Shown: piece after piece, positions 1-12,461 of the stretch
Position numbering within the stretch: the stretch's first letter is position 1
Layout: each line of letters opens with the position of its first letter
Assembly: GCF_000715075.1 (NCBI RefSeq)
Contig: NC_134096.1
Span: forward strand, 62,877,854-62,941,853
From: Nicotiana tabacum
Taxonomy: Eukaryota > Streptophyta > Magnoliopsida > Solanales > Solanaceae
DNA length: 64,000 nt
Direction: 5' to 3'
The notes under the pieces: model-generated
What the model saw: only the letters and a program-made list of their open reading frames with translations
The model's database searches: none
Told to the model about the DNA's origin: nothing
Translations under genes and position numbers: made by a program

Positions 1-613
1 GAAATAATTGTAAAAGGAAGATGTTCCTGTAATAGAGTTAAGGTTGAAGTGTGCAAAAAGATAAGATCGATTGTATTTATTTATTAAAAACACAGCTTTA
101 CATCTTAAGACGCAATTCTTCATTCAAGAACGATTTATTTAATATCTATACAACTTCAAACATTTAATTTCTTTACTCTAGAAAATTGTAGTGACAATAT
201 AAACACAAAATATCGTACGTAATGAATCCAAACCTAACACCTACGTCGTTGGACTCCTTTTCCTTTTTGACTCTTTACCATTACTTAGTAGAAAAATGAA
301 AAAGAGGTTCAAGTAAAAAAATTGCTCTTGCTGTATTCATATTGGAATGAACATTAGACCTTGTTGCATTATTCATATTGGAATGAACACTGACAACGTT
401 TGCTGTTTGCAGGAGTAAAGAGGAAACTGCTTTTCAGATTTTTATTTACTGTCATATTGCTACATGTTACTGGCAAAACTGCAGCTCCAATTTTGACCCT
501 CCAAATACTATAGACATCCATTGGCTAGATTGACTGAAGAACTTGCATCCCTCTACCTGTAGAATTTGCATCTCCAAGTGCAGGACTGCCTCACTCCATT
601 GCTGCATTCCCGT
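1..613. other. 3' flank of TPX2-like gene A, no gene seen
   Basis: AT-rich sequence downstream of the TPX2-like stop codon. I see no conserved coding region. The part next to position 614 is presumably 3' untranslated sequence of the minus-strand gene, but I could not place a polyadenylation site with confidence. Confidence 0.5.
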
Positions 614-3600
614 TCACTGTTGTTGCGTATGTACATATATATCATTCCAAGACATGCAGCATTTGATCTTCTTATGTTCAGGCATATGGAACTTTGGCTC
701 TCTTGGAATGGTGGGATCTTTTGTTGACCTAATATAAACCAACAAATTTCCTATTTAGAAGTAATGCTTAATCAAAGCTTGTATTCCTATTAGAAGCAAC
801 AAACTTCTGTAAGGTACATAAATTAAGTAAAGTTGGACACTGATTACCTTCTAGGAATGAAAGGTCTGTCAAAGTAGGGCATTGGTTGAGCTTTTGGAAC
901 AAGTTCCTTCCTCAGCCTCCTAATTTCTTCTTCCTCGGCCATCTAGAAAAAGTAATAAAAAAAACAATATAACAAGAATGCAAGTGCAAAAAAACATATA
1001 CGTAATTTCATCCCAGAAAATTTGCTTTGCTTACCTTCTGTAGTCTCTCTCTTTCCATCTTGTATTGTTCAATAAGGCACAATTTTTCTGCCACCTGATG
1101 CAACCATGGAGAAACCACAAACATAAGGTACTGCGCCTCTAAATGAATAATGAAAGAGTCATGCAAAGACAGCCATTTAGGGCCTGAAGTGCCTGCTAAG
1201 GTCCTGACTCAGGGGCGGATTTACCTTAGCCCAAGCGGTGTCACGTGACACCGCTTCGTCGAAAATCTCTACTAATTATTTATATATAATTCAAATGAAA
1301 CAAGAAAAGAGTAAAATGGAATAAAGTGACACCACTTGTTGCAAAGAGGTGTGTAGCTTAACCGGTCTGATGATTTCGAACCTCTGTAACCTCATTCTAT
1401 GTTTTAATACTTTTGTACCTTATCCAAAACATATGCATGCCATAAGGGTTTGTAGCGCTAACCTCTTAGACATTATCGAAGCAGTATACCAGTGGATCGC
1501 AATTCACAATACATTTTTTTAAATTAGAAGCAGTATACCAGTGGATCGCAATTCACAATACATTTTTTTAAATTAGAGGGGTGCTGCTTTGTAAGTTATG
1601 TTATTTGTTTATTTTTGTTATTTTTTAAAATATGATATTATTACAGTAATTTTTTTATTTGTTCACGTCTAAAATAGTGACACGGCTTACGGAAACTGTT
1701 GCGTACGCCACTAGGTCTTGTCCTCTATATGAGTAATGAAAGAGTCATGCACATGCATTCATACTGAAACATAACATCGAACAAGATTTAAAACTAGGAC
1801 ATTCTTGGGTCCTCACTCCTCTTATTGGTGCACTTACTTTGAGAATCTCTTTACAAGGACATACATAACATTACATGTTTCATAAGAAATATTCTCGATG
1901 AGAAAGAAAATCCAGATATTCATAATAGCAATTTGTACGAAATTAAGGCTGTCCTTTCACTGAGCGAAATTTATTTAGTTTAATGATAGACCGAAGTCAA
2001 GAAACAATAAACAAAGTTTACCTGATGGTCAAACTCAGCACGTTCAACTGCCCTAATGTCACTGTGCAGCACCAGATCAACAGGCCTTGTGCTCTCTTTT
2101 ACAGGAGGCTTTGGCAAACACTGAAAAGTTGAAAACGGAGTAATTCAGTTTTCTTTTCGTAACAGGCTTAAGTATAATCCCAAGTGCAAAAGATTTATGC
2201 ATAGTGCGAGAGGTAATAACATGAACTTTTATAACATTTTGCTTTAATTTCTCTTTGATTTTGGTTCAAAAGAGTCCAGTCCCCAAAATATGAGATCAAA
2301 AAGATGCATTTCCTTTTAAGTTCCCGCCTAGTTAAACAAGATAAGTTTTACATCAATCCATTCACATTGAAAGTCCTTAATGGTTGGAAATGACAATAGT
2401 GAAAAGCTTAAGCTACCTCTGGCTCATCTGTTGTCCATGGAAGGCCTTGTGCAATTGGTATCCGCTGTTTCTCCTCTTCCTCTGCCATTTGTTGCACCTT
2501 CTTTAAAAACTCTTCCTCCTTACATTTTCCCCTTTCCTGCAGCAATAGCCAATCTAAGTAACTCCTTAAGTAAACTGGTAAATGGCTAAATTGGATTCGA
2601 CATGACATCCTAAACTGAAAAAGCAGATGCTGATGCATCTCAATGCTGAAGGGACACACAATTAACTAGTGGATCAAACAATAGGTCCCAGTATTAGTGA
2701 TCACAGGGAACAATAACCATTACAAATATCAACAGAGGAATTTCAACAACAACTACTATGCCTCAACCCCAGGCAAGTGGGTGTCAGCTCTATGAATCCT
2801 CGACAGAAGCCCATATACCAATTAGTTTCTCGAACACTAGTAGTTCACTACATTTTCTACTAGCATATAAATCTCTCACAAGACTCAAAAAGTCCTAGCC
2901 AAAATTGGAGCTAAAGAAAACGCACTAACATAACTAAAACTTAATCTCAACTTATTGTTATCACCTATATAGATCTTTTTCTTCCGTTGTGCACTATTTA
3001 ACAACCAATATTCTGATTTTCTTTTAGTCATAGGATTAAATCCATCTTTCAGTGTCCACTCTGTGTATATCTATCTGTGGTAGCAGCTAGCGCATCTCAA
3101 CCAAATATATTGCAACTGCATATTTGGTCATAGTTGCACAAGAAGCAATCAATTAACCAAGATTGGATCAAGCAAACACACAACTCACGAACCTCAGTTC
3201 TAAGTTTGAAGGGCTTTTGGGCGGTCGCTCTACACTGCGTTCTCTTCCGGTTTCTTCTAGCAAATGTTCCTGATGATTCAGCGCCCTGCAGCATTAACAA
3301 CGAAAATAAGAGTATAGAGATCAACATGATTTCCTCTTCATCTAACAATGATTGATAATAAGAATATTCTTACATTGTGTCTGCCCCTTCGACCACCACC
3401 TGAAGTCCTGCTTGAAATACTGAAGCTATGAAAAGAAAACATGATCTATTTCAGCACTCAAATGAGGAATAAATGCACAACCAACAAGCAAAAGTTACAT
3501 CTCAATCCTAAACTAATAGGAATCAGTTATATAAATCCACTAAATACAAGCTCAGTTAAAGGAAGAGGGTTGCAATAGGTTGACAACTAACTTAAAGTTT

Positions 3601-4582
3601 CAAAAACTAACCTTCCGTGGCTGCTATCCAATGAGGAGGCACGACGCGAATCCAAGCCTAAACTCTTAGAGGTGAGGAAAAAATCCAATGGACAGAACGA
3701 AGAAGAAGACACTTGTGTCTCTGGAATTTTGGGAGGCTGTAAGCCAGGCAATGCCCAGTTTTGTTCCTTGCAACAATCTTCTGCTACCTTTTCATCTTTT
3801 TCCCCTTTCTCCTCCTCACACTCTTTTGTTTTTGGCATCGAAAGAAGCTTCTCAAAAGCCTTAACTAAATGCAACACTTTTCCTGATTCAGGTACACTTT
3901 GTCTAGCTTCTTCCAACAATCTTTCCCTTCTCCTTTTTATTGTCCCACTACTCATTTCACCCAACCCCACGTCTTCCTTTGCTCTTTCTGCCAATTCATC
4001 TGTTACACAACAATCACCCGATTCAACTAATTCAGCCTCGGAAATTGAAACAGGAATTGTACCCTCCTCGTCTACTTTATTCAGCCTCACGTTCAGTTTT
4101 TGAGTCAATGACTCGTTACTCATTCCTTCTCCATTGCCAATTTCAACACTATTTACCTTATCCAACTTCTCGGTTTCACTTTCTTCGTGTTCATTTCCAC
4201 CGCGATTCTTGAAAAACTCTTCTTGAGAAGCCCTGAGGCTCTCATATGCAACACAAAGACACTTCTTTTTCTCACCACCGCCAGCCTTATTACACTTACA
4301 ACAAGCCACTGAAGGGTTCAAACTATCACTATTACACTTCTTCTTTGCGATCACAAACTTCCTTTGACGAATTTTGTTTTTGGGAGAAGGCGAAGCCAAT
4401 TGATTTGCGTTAGGGTTTCTGGATACTGAATTCTGGGTTTTTTTCGCTGATTTTGCCATTGATGGAGATTTAGAAGATTTAGACAAATAAGGACTGTGCT
4501 GTTCCACATTGGGGTTCATATTTTCAGAATTTTTGGAGCATTTTTTAGGCGTAAGAATAGCGGATTTGCCGTTTGAATCCAT
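614..4582 (-). CDS. TPX2-family microtubule-associated protein, copy A (complete, 8 exons)
   Basis: Coding exons, in transcript order, are 3612-4582, 3374-3425, 3193-3285, 2417-2536, 2022-2120, 1035-1094, 848-942 and 614-728. All introns are GT-AG and the phases join to 535 codons including the stop (534 residues). I chose the ATG at 4582 because it opens the conserved MDSNGK start shared with copy B; the reading frame is open further upstream but without an ATG. Exon 1 is Ser/Lys-rich and basic, with a Cys cluster near residues 90-110 and a conserved amphipathic stretch (HLVKAFEKLLSMP) near residues 237-249. Exon 4 holds the charged segment ending GLPWTTDEPE. Exons 5-8 carry the TPX2 C-terminal motif (RAEFDHQVAEKL..., PYFDRPFIPR, PKFHMPEHKKIKCC). 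Plant relatives are spindle and microtubule-binding proteins, so a mitotic microtubule role is inferred from the family. Intron 5 contains a hAT-like MITE. Confidence 0.9.
1209..1714. mobile_element. hAT-like MITE in TPX2-A intron 5
   Basis: This block interrupts intron 5 of copy A and is absent at the matching place in copy B (about 16077-16087). The left end reads caggggcgga and the right end, read inverted, tagtggcgta, a degenerate terminal inverted repeat of the CAGGGGC type common in plant hAT MITEs. Flanks gtcctgac (1201-1208) and gtcttgtc (1715-1722) fit an eroded 8-bp target duplication, six of eight positions matching. There is no coding capacity. Confidence 0.6.
1480..1577. repeat. 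49-bp tandem duplication inside the MITE
   Basis: Two nearly identical consecutive 49-bp units, each containing gcagtataccagtggatcgc, lie inside the hAT-like MITE. The near-identity suggests the duplication is younger than the MITE insertion. Confidence 0.85.
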
Positions 4583-5328
4583 CAAAAGAGCAATGTGATT
4601 GTTGCTGAAGAGTTGATCGGAGTTAGGGTTTTTGTCGTATTGCTGATTGGCTAGGGTTTTTTTCTGCTTGTTGCATTCAGTGATCACAGGGAAGGGAGAA
4701 AAAAGATGAACCGGTGAGCTTTAGACGCTTCTGGTTTTGTAACGGCTAGTTTTTGTTTTTTTGGTGGGCTTGGTTTTGGAGCGTTGGATTAGCTTTTATT
4801 AAATAGTTTTGAAAATTGGACCATTTAATTTAACTGATTGGGAAGGTTAATTAGCCATGCACATGTTAATCCCGTCCCAAAAAATGACCACTTTTTAAAT
4901 AAAGAAGAGGAAGTCCCTCAATTGGGGCAACATCTTCAATTTTTCACTGTATAAATTCCTCAATTATGATAATGGAAAAACTTACTCACACCAGTTATTT
5001 GTTCTGGATAAAGTAATTTAACTATAAGAGATGATAAAAATAAAATGAAGATTGTCATGATTAAAAAATTAAAGTATGTTTAAAGACACTTATCATGCAA
5101 TAAATTTTCTCTATAATGACATCACTTTAATCATCTCTCGCACAAGTTGATGAGCTTTCGGATAATTTGAAGTATCGTAGTTACATATGACCGGAGCCTG
5201 AGGTTATCGTTATGGCTCACTCTCATTTTTGTCGTTTGTTTTCTCCTTATGGCTATTAACTATTTACAACTCACCGAATACTCTTTTGTTAATCGCTCCT
5301 TGCTTTACAACAGTACTCCAGATCGTTT
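4583..5328. other. TPX2-A upstream region, paralogous to the region upstream of TPX2-B
   Basis: Intergenic sequence with no gene seen. It matches 19103-19350 and then 24478-24770, so the two copies share their promoter and the spacer toward coilin. The matching line is broken in copy B by about 5 kb of inserted elements. Confidence 0.7.
4738..4748. promoter_or_regulatory. MSA-like (mitosis-specific activator) motif upstream of TPX2-A
   Basis: TGTAACGGCTA lies 156 bp upstream of the ATG of copy A. It matches the plant G2/M MSA consensus (YCYAACGGYYA) at all but one position and keeps the AACGG core bound by three-repeat MYB factors. TPX2-family genes are mitotic, so G2/M control is plausible. 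This is a motif match only. Confidence 0.45.
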
Positions 5329-5426
5329 TACCTCTTACTAATTTTTTTAAATTTTTTAATCAAACTGCAAGAATTTTATTAATATTAGTAATCAGAAATT
5401 GAAAAGGACCAGCTCTATATCACTCT

Positions 5427-6042
5427 TGTTTACCCGTAAAACGGTACAGTTGAATTTGTTGCGTGGTTTACAGACAAGCGAACTGATTTGATCCCAAAAT
5501 GATAAATAAATTAAATAAAAAATAAGATCTAGCGTTGAAATCGAGAGAAACAGCAAGCAGTCTGGTTCCGGGAACAAGGCTTCCGAAGACAGCGATAAGA
5601 ACAATATTAGACATAAAATAAAGTTATATTATTAAGCTTAAGAATAATGTGTAGCATAAGTTTTGCGAGAGATTTCATGTGTTACAATGGTTGTTGAAGT
5701 CTCTATTTATAGCTATACCCAGGGAACAAGATCCAAGGATCAAGCCCCTCTTAAATGGCAATAAATGGGGTCATTGATGAATATGTAACGGCAGGCCATG
5801 AATGCCAAAATTCTCTGCAATGGCTGCATATTTATACCGAGGAATATTCTTCATTAAATGTCATCTGGTGGCAAACATTCATTTGTTTCTGTTGGCCGCG
5901 TTCCCTTCGAGATCCTCCCAGTACCAACCGAAGTTGTTGTCCTCAGTCTTGGTTTTCAATCGATTTATCTTCGGTCTGCCTCTGGTTCCACGCGTCACGC
6001 CATCATTCGAGCATTTAATATAAACCAATTTTACCTTATACA
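5427..6042 (-). repeat. 3' LTR of the Tat-like element
   Basis: 616 bp with TG...CA ends on the plus strand (tgtttaccc... to ...ccttataca). It aligns along its whole length with 10523-11136, with scattered substitutions and small indels. The purine-rich sequence just inside (minus strand AAAAGCAGGAGGGC) fits a polypurine tract. Confidence 0.8.
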
Positions 6043-6406
6043 GATAGCCCTCCTGCTTTTCGGTGGCACATCTTTGTGTCATTGGGAAGTTGCTGAAGAT
6101 TCCTTTCTTGGCGGAAAATTTCCTGAACCCTTCTGAACAGTTTCTGACGCTTTATAAGACGCACGTGTTACCACACGATCTAATACTCCGAACATGTGCT
6201 ACCCCACGATTTAGCAATATTTTCGGCGGTGCTCGAGATAATCATGACCACGATTTTAGCCGACTATACCTTTACTTATACGCCTCATTCTTCTTATTTC
6301 ACTTCTAACAACTTCATAAGCTTTCTTAACCTCTTTGCACTTAGCTTCCTTCTGCTTTCATCTCTCTCTAATCTTTTTCAAAAAGCTCTATCATCACCTT
6401 ATTATT

Positions 6407-6865
6407 ATGGCTTTCCCTACTAAATTTTCAAGAACTCTAGTTTTCTCTCGAACTTGGGTTGTTGGTAAATATCCTTCTTCCATTCGCCCTTCTAGTATTC
6501 CTGCTATGAAGGAGGACTGTAACTGATATGCCCTAAATATTATTGCTCCCGACCTAGTGGAGCAGGTAACCTTCACTAAGAAGGGTTTCACGTACGTTTA
6601 CACGTATCCCTTCATTTTGAGACCATTTTCGTTGAGCGGGGGACTTGACCTCGTGACCTTAGAATTCAGCCACCAGTACCAAGTATGCTTGGCACAAGTA
6701 GGCCCCTCTGTGTGGCGAATAGTGGCTAGTATGCAACGGATGTGCTTGGAAACGAGGGAGACCATCATGGATGATGACAATGATCGTGGATGGATGGAGA
6801 GGTTTATCATCATTGCTACTAGGGATATCATCCCTGCCACAACTCCATCTTTCCCCGAATCCTGA
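6407..6865 (+). pseudogene. Antisense accessory ORF of the Tat-like element
   Basis: Transcribed in the opposite direction to gag-pol, between pol and the 3' LTR. The ATG at 6407 opens MAFPTKFSRTLVF, one in-frame TGA interrupts at 6524-6526, and the same frame continues to 6865. The distal part contains TYPFILRPFSLSGGLDLVTL and QVCLAQVGPSVWRIV, a pattern I associate with proteins of unknown function encoded antisense in Solanaceae Tat elements. The stretch before the ATG (6240-6406) is pyrimidine-rich and could be its leader. Function is unknown; homology is from memory of the family. Confidence 0.55.
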
Positions 6866-7039
6866 AATCATTCACGTAAGTTCAAAGTCAATCTCTTTCT
6901 CCGAATAAAAGTTGTTTCATGTCATTGCTAGCCCTTTTTCTTTGATTATTTGAGCTACTCGGTGGACACCACCAAGGGGTTGAAGTCCTAGACCGATGGG
7001 TTCAGAAGATTCTGGACATCACTACGCTAGAGACCCGCC

Positions 7040-8705
7040 GGTGGAAGGAGTTGGCCTCTGGACTTCCGATTAGCCTCTGGACTTCATTCACACTTGACAA
7101 CTGGTCTGGGATGTCCTCGATGGCTTTGATCTTATCGATATTTACATCGATCCTTCTTTGTGACACCAAGAAACCCAAGAATTTATCGGAGCTAACTCTG
7201 AACGCGCATTATTCGGGGTTAAGCTTCATGGTGTGCTTCCTTAGGATATCGAAGGTTTCCTGGAGGTGTTTTAAATGGTCACCGACATTCAAAGACTTGA
7301 CAAGCATATCATTTATATATACTTCCATTGTTTTACCTATTTATTTTTCTAACATCTTGTTCACGAGCCTCTGATAAGTGGTTTCGGTGTTTTTAAACCC
7401 GAAGGGTATCACATTGTAACAATATGTGCCAAAGTTCGTTATGAATGAAGTTTTTTCCTGATCCTCCGGTTTTTCTTAATTTGATTGTACCCGGAATAGG
7501 CATCGAGGAAACTTATTAACTCGTGTCCGATCGTGGCGTCAATTATTTGATCGATGTTAGGCAGTAGGAAAGAGTCTTTCGGGCATGCCTTATTCAAGTC
7601 CTTATAATCTACACACATTCAAAATTTATTATTCTTTTTCGAAACTACAACTACATTAGTCAGCCAGTCGGGATACTTTACCTCCCGGATTGAACTGATG
7701 TCAAGTAACCGAGTTACCTCCTCTTTAACGAACATGTTTCTGACATCGGCTATTTGGGCGCTTCTTCTTCCTTACAGGTGGGACGCTTGGGTCCAGGCGT
7801 GGCTTGTGCATGGCCACTTCTAGCGGGATGCCTATCATATTTGCATGTGACCATGCGAAAAAATCAACGTTAGTTTTAAGGAAATCAAATTCTGACCTGA
7901 GCTCGGGGTTGAGTTGTGTCCCCAAGTGAAATTTTCTCTCCAGGAATTTTTCGAACAAAGCCACTTGTTCGAGTTCTTCTGCCGTGGACTTGATCCCGTC
8001 TGTTTTTTTCGGTACCTGAAAATATCTTAGTACCTTGTGAGATTTCGATGACTCATCCCCTTTGTCATCTTCGCTCGATTCGGGAGCAGGTGTCTATTCA
8101 TGTTATTGCTATGTGTTGAGTTCCTTCCCTTTACTGTTGGAAACCGATATCGCGTTCATTTCCCTTGCTGCATGTTGATCTCCTCTTATTTGTTTAATTC
8201 CCTCTGGAGTTGGGAATTTCAGAAGTTGGTGATATGTCGATGGTACGGCCTTCATCTCATGTATCCAGGATCTGTCGAGAATTATGTTGTAGACCATGTA
8301 GCCATCCACCGCTTCAAATAAGGTGGTCTTCGTAACCCCTTCGGCATCCGTGAGCAGCAAGATCTCCCCCTGGGTTATCACACTCGCTAAGTTGAACCCG
8401 ACGAGGAGCTTTGTTGCCGGAATGATGCTTCCGGTAAGTTTGGCTTGTTCCAGTAACTTCCATTAAATGATGTTCGTTGAACATCCTGGGTCAACCAAAA
8501 CACGTTTAATCTTGAAATCTAGAACGTTAAGAGAAATTACCAGGGCATCGTTGTGCAGCAGAAGAAGTCCATCAGCGTCTTCTTCCGTGAAGGTGATGTC
8601 GTCTTCGGTGACTTCCCGGAGTCTCTTGTTATAAGTCACTGATACCTTTGCCTTCTTGGTTGCCGAGAAAGTCAGACGGTTGATCTCGTTCCCCCCGAAT
8701 ATCAT
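7040..8705 (-). pseudogene. Tat-like protease and partial reverse transcriptase, frameshifted
   Basis: The minus strand first gives a protease region (8463-8705: VLVDPGCSTNII, the D-P-G-C/S-S aspartic protease signature). A connecting region follows (8109-8381, DRSWIHEMKAVPSTYHQLLKF; 7725-7964, FAWSHANMIGIP). Next is the start of reverse transcriptase (about 7480-7700: REVKYPDWLTNVVVVSKK, then a VDYKDLNKACPKDSF-like stretch). Stops and frame changes break it repeatedly. The frame is lost before the catalytic region is complete, and RNase H and integrase do not follow. Confidence 0.7.
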
Positions 8706-8717
8706 GTTTATAGTTAG

Positions 8718-10413
8718 TCAATGAGGGTATTCCCCTATCTTCGAGGGTTCTCCGTTGTCTCGGTTGCGACCGTAATTGTTCTTGGTTCGATCGCTTAAGA
8801 ATTCCCTGAGATGGTCGTTCTTCAGCAGCGTTGCAACCTCATCGCGTAGATGTCGGCAGTCCGTAGTTCGATGGTCATGAGTCCCATGAAATTTGCACCA
8901 TAAATTAAGATCCCTCTGACTGGGATCGGATCTCATCGGCCTCCGGAACCGTGCTTTCATGATGTTTTTCATTGACGATACCAGCCTCACTATGCTAACA
9001 TTGAAATTATACTCTGACAGCATGGGATAAGTGGAATCCCGGGAACCCAATGCCTTTTTGTCCTACAACGACCTGTTGTTTCGACCGCGGTCAGTTCTTC
9101 TATCGGGGGTGAACATATCCGCTGACCAAAACCCTTTGTTGTCGCGTCTTTCGCCCCTATCATTGGGCAAGAATTGACCCTTAGAAGATCGTTAATCTGC
9201 ATCAAAATTATCTTTTGATTTATTCATGTTCTTTTCTCGATCCCGACCCTTTGTTGATGCCTGAAATCCGAGTTGATCATCTTCTACCCTTATCTTTGAT
9301 TCATAACGATTATGGGCATCCGCCCATGTAGTTGCTTGAAACTAGGGCATGCTTTCTTTCGGCTTTGGGGAAGCGTCGGAGCTCATCGGGTTTAATCCCT
9401 AGTAAATGCCTCAGTTGTCCATTCATCTAGCACGACCGGTAACATCATCCCTTCTTTTTGGAAACTGATTACGAACTTACGCAGCAATTCACACTCTTCT
9501 TGCAAAATTTCTGAATATGTCCGCCTTCCGGGCATGGACCTTCCGGGCCACGGCATGGTCCTTGATGAAAGATTCTGCGAGCATCTCAAAGGAATCTATT
9601 GAGTGTTCGGGTAGGAGTGAATACCATGTCAAGGCCCCCTTCATGAGGGTTTCTCCAATTTCTTCAGCATGACCGACTCAATCTCATGTTGGGCGAAGTC
9701 ATTTCCTTTCTCCGCCGTTGTATAAGTTGTAATGTGCTCCTGAGGGTTTGAAGTCCCATCATACTTCGGTATGTCAGGCATTTTGAACCGTTTTGGAAGT
9801 AATTCCGGTGATGCGCTTGGTTTGAACGACAATTGGATGTACTTCTTCGAGTCTGGGCCCTTCAGCATTGGTGGTGCGCCCGGAATTTGGTCTATTCGAG
9901 CGTGGAACTCTTTCGCATTCTGATCCATCCGCTCGTTTATTTCCCTCATGAATCTCATGAGTTCAATTTTGAAGGGATCGTTGTCGTTGTTGTTACCGGA
10001 TCTGTTGTCGATCCCCCCAGCTCCGTCGAAGCCAACCTCATCTCTCGGGGTATTGTTATCAACTCTTTGAATTGTTTGTTTTGGGGGAGCGTCGGGAGGA
10101 ACAGGGCCTCTTCCATTCGCATTGTTGGAAGTACCTGACAATGCCCGCTTTAGTTCCGCCGTGGCCTGGTCTTGCCTTGAAAGATGGCCCATGGTGGCCT
10201 TTTGTTGCTCTCTCGAGATCCTTACTGTTTCGCAACATGTTTGTCCTCAGCGTCATCAGGAGTTGTCTCCCGCACATGTCGGGGATATCTCCCGCGAAGG
10301 ACCATAATTGGTACGCCCCCCTCGTTGTAGGTGTCACTGATCGAATCCTCATGTTGAGGTAGATTTTCTTGTGCCTCAACGTTGTGTGTGATGTTGACAT
10401 CGTTAGCTGCCAT
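8718..10413 (-). pseudogene. Tat-like gag polyprotein, broken
   Basis: The likely gag start MAANDVNITHNVEAQ is at 10413. Further in, the gag core is at 9641-10192 (FKMPDIPKYDGTSNPQEHI) and continues at 9392-9589 with frame breaks. A CCHC-like zinc-binding segment near 8880-8930 reads CKFHGTHDHRTTDCRHLRDE, the usual Tat/Ogre gag ending. Several frameshifts and stops separate the pieces, so no full-length protein can be made. The gag would package element RNA; that role is family knowledge. Confidence 0.75.
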
Positions 10414-10522
10414 TTTGTTTTCCCCGATTTTTGCTATGAAACAAAGAATCAAACAAGTTAGTAATAGATGCGAGGATCAACTCAATTACGCAGTTGTCTA
10501 AGCCCCACTGTGGGCACCAAAC

Positions 10523-11136
10523 TGCTTACCCGTAAAACGGTACAGTTGAATTTGTTGCATAGTTTATAGACAAGCGAACTGATTTGATCCCAAAATGATA
10601 AATAAATTAAATAAAAAATAAAACTTAGCGTTGAAATCGAAAGAAATAGCAAGCAGCGTAGTTCCGGGAGTAAGGCTTCCGAAGACAGCAATAAGAACAA
10701 TATTAGGCAGAAAATAAAGTTATATTATTTAGCTTAAGAATAATGTGCAGCATAAATTTTGCCAGAGATTTCGTGTGTTATAATGGTTGCTGAAGTCTCT
10801 AATTATAGTTATACCTAGGGAAAGATCCTAGTATCAAGCCCATCTTAAATGTCAATAATAAATGGGGCCATTTATAAATATGTAATATCAGACAATGAAT
10901 GCCAAATTTTTCTGCAACGACTACATATTTAATACTGAGGAATATTCTTCATTAAATGTCATTTGGTGGCAAACATTATTTTGTTTTCGTTGGCCGCGTT
11001 CTCTTGGATCCTCCCGGTACCAACCGAAGTTGTTGTTCTCGGTCTTGATTTTCAATCGACTTATCTTCCGTCTGTCTCCGGTTTCACGTGTCACGCCATC
11101 ATTCGAGCATTTAATATAAACCAATTTTACCCTATA
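10523..11136 (-). repeat. 5' LTR of the Tat-like element
   Basis: Pairs with 5427-6042. The inner end (tgcttacccg) adjoins the primer-binding segment. The outer end stops at ccctata, a base or two short of the TG/CA terminus of the partner LTR, and runs into LINE sequence at 11137. Confidence 0.78.
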
Positions 11137-11242
11137 ATGCTATCCTCACTGTAATTTGGAGATGGGCATACCAATCCCTGTTCAGAGCTGCGAGAATTAA
11201 CAACGCCATAAAAAGAACAGACAAACTAGCCATAGATTGTAC

Positions 11243-11551
11243 TCATGGTGGCTCGAACTGTATCGCTGCTGCCTTAAGTTGCTTGATCCTGAATGAAGCC
11301 AACTCCCATCTGTCTAGATGAATTAGACCTCTAACCTGATTTGGTAGTCCTTCTAAGTTTGTAAAGAAAATGTGTTGACGATGTCTGTGACTTAGTGTTG
11401 CAAACTTGTCTGCTACCTTGTTCGCCTCTCTATAACAGTGTTTAACAACCATTCCTCTATTATCGACAATTTTCTTGATTTCCTCTACTGTTTGTGCCAT
11501 TCTCCATGGTGTAACTGCCTCGCCAACAATGCAGCAGGATGTTAGTAACTT
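11243..11551 (-). pseudogene. LINE RNase H C-terminal fragment
   Basis: Minus-strand frame open from 11551 to the stop at 11243. It contains VVKHCYREANKVADKFATL, the conserved C-terminal His/Asp segment of the RNase H domain that follows the reverse transcriptase in many plant L1-like LINEs. If the foldback MITE and one target copy are mentally removed, the frame continues into 12471-12485, showing that the MITE split this domain. The upstream reverse transcriptase is absent because of 5' truncation. Confidence 0.75.
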
Positions 11552-12461
11552 CGGATAAGGGTCTGATTTGCCCCTCTACTATCATAAATAAGCCTTATTT
11601 ATCCTACGTTTACGTTTTCTATCAAAAATATCCCTACAGTTATACATTAGGTTCATATTTACCCTTACGCGTTAAAATGGGTTACATTTGCCATTCGTTA
11701 TACTTTAAGATCATATTTACCCCTCTACTCTTCAAAAAGGGTTACATTTGCCCTTCGTTATACTTTCTTGACATCTTTATCCTTACAATTACACCCTACA
11801 TTTACCCTCATCCGGTAGATCGCCATGTCCCACCTTTGTTTTCCTATATGACGTCTATGTGGATTTCTTTTTCTTCCAATTTAAATATGGTCACCTATTT
11901 AAGATAATTTAACCCGCCCACCCAATTTAAATAAATCAATTAGAGATAACACTATAGTTTCGTTCACTCACTGTCCAAAATTTTCTCGCTCTCCGAAAAA
12001 TATGGAGTTTTTCCATTTATTTTAGTTTGTGTGTCTTGGATTGGGAATTATGATTTCCATTTATTTTAGTTTGTGTCTTATTTAAATTGGATGAACGAGT
12101 TAAATTATCTTAAATAGGTGACCATATTTAAATTGAAAGAAAAAGAAATCCACATAGGCGCCATGTAAGAAAAGAAAGGTGGGACATGGCGATCTACCGG
12201 ATGAGGGTAAATGTAGGGTATAATTGTAAGGATAAATATGTCAAGAAAGTATAACGAATGGCAAATGTAACCCATTTTGAAGAGTAGAGGAGTAAATATG
12301 ATACTAAAGTATAACGAAGGGCAAATGTAACTCTTTTAAACGTTTAAGGGGTAAATATGAACCTAATGTATAACGGTAAGAATATTTTTGATAGAAAAAT
12401 TAAACGAAAGGTAAATAAAGCCTATTTATGATAGTAGAGGGGCAAATCAAACCCTTATCCG
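11552..12461. mobile_element. 910-bp foldback MITE, MULE-type, 9-bp target duplication
   Basis: The ends are cggataagggt and its complement acccttatccg. The left and right arms are inverted copies of each other for several hundred bases, leaving only a short unpaired centre near 12000-12050. It is flanked by perfect 9-bp direct repeats TAGTAACTT (11543-11551 and 12462-12470), the length typical of Mutator-like elements. There is no coding capacity; apparent ORFs inside it are chance. It sits within the RNase H region of the LINE. Confidence 0.85.

Larger units (their letters stand above)
5427..11136 (-). mobile_element. Ty3-gypsy retrotransposon, Tat-like lineage, internally deleted
   Basis: Two related LTRs (5427-6042 and 10523-11136) flank a minus-strand gag, protease and partial reverse transcriptase, followed by an extra ORF on the opposite strand. 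The long LTR-to-pol spacing and antisense accessory ORF are known from Tat-group elements such as Grande. After the 5' LTR the sequence reads TTTGGTGCCCACAGTGGGGC, in the primer-binding position. RNase H and integrase are missing, so this copy cannot be autonomous. It is inserted in the LINE. Target duplication is not evident; the outer end of the right LTR appears to have lost a few bases. Confidence 0.82.

Noticed and set aside
3672..4212. Plus-strand ORFs of 90-143 codons opposite TPX2-A exon 1
   Set aside because: Shadows of the conserved minus-strand exon, low-complexity Ser/Phe/Leu composition.
4583..4687. Upstream extension of the TPX2-A first exon to 4687
   Set aside because: The frame is open but begins at GTG, and copy B lacks a comparable frame; the ATG at 4582 is shared by both copies.
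11539..11907. 122-codon plus-strand ORF
   Set aside because: Lies within an arm of the foldback MITE and has no recognisable protein features.
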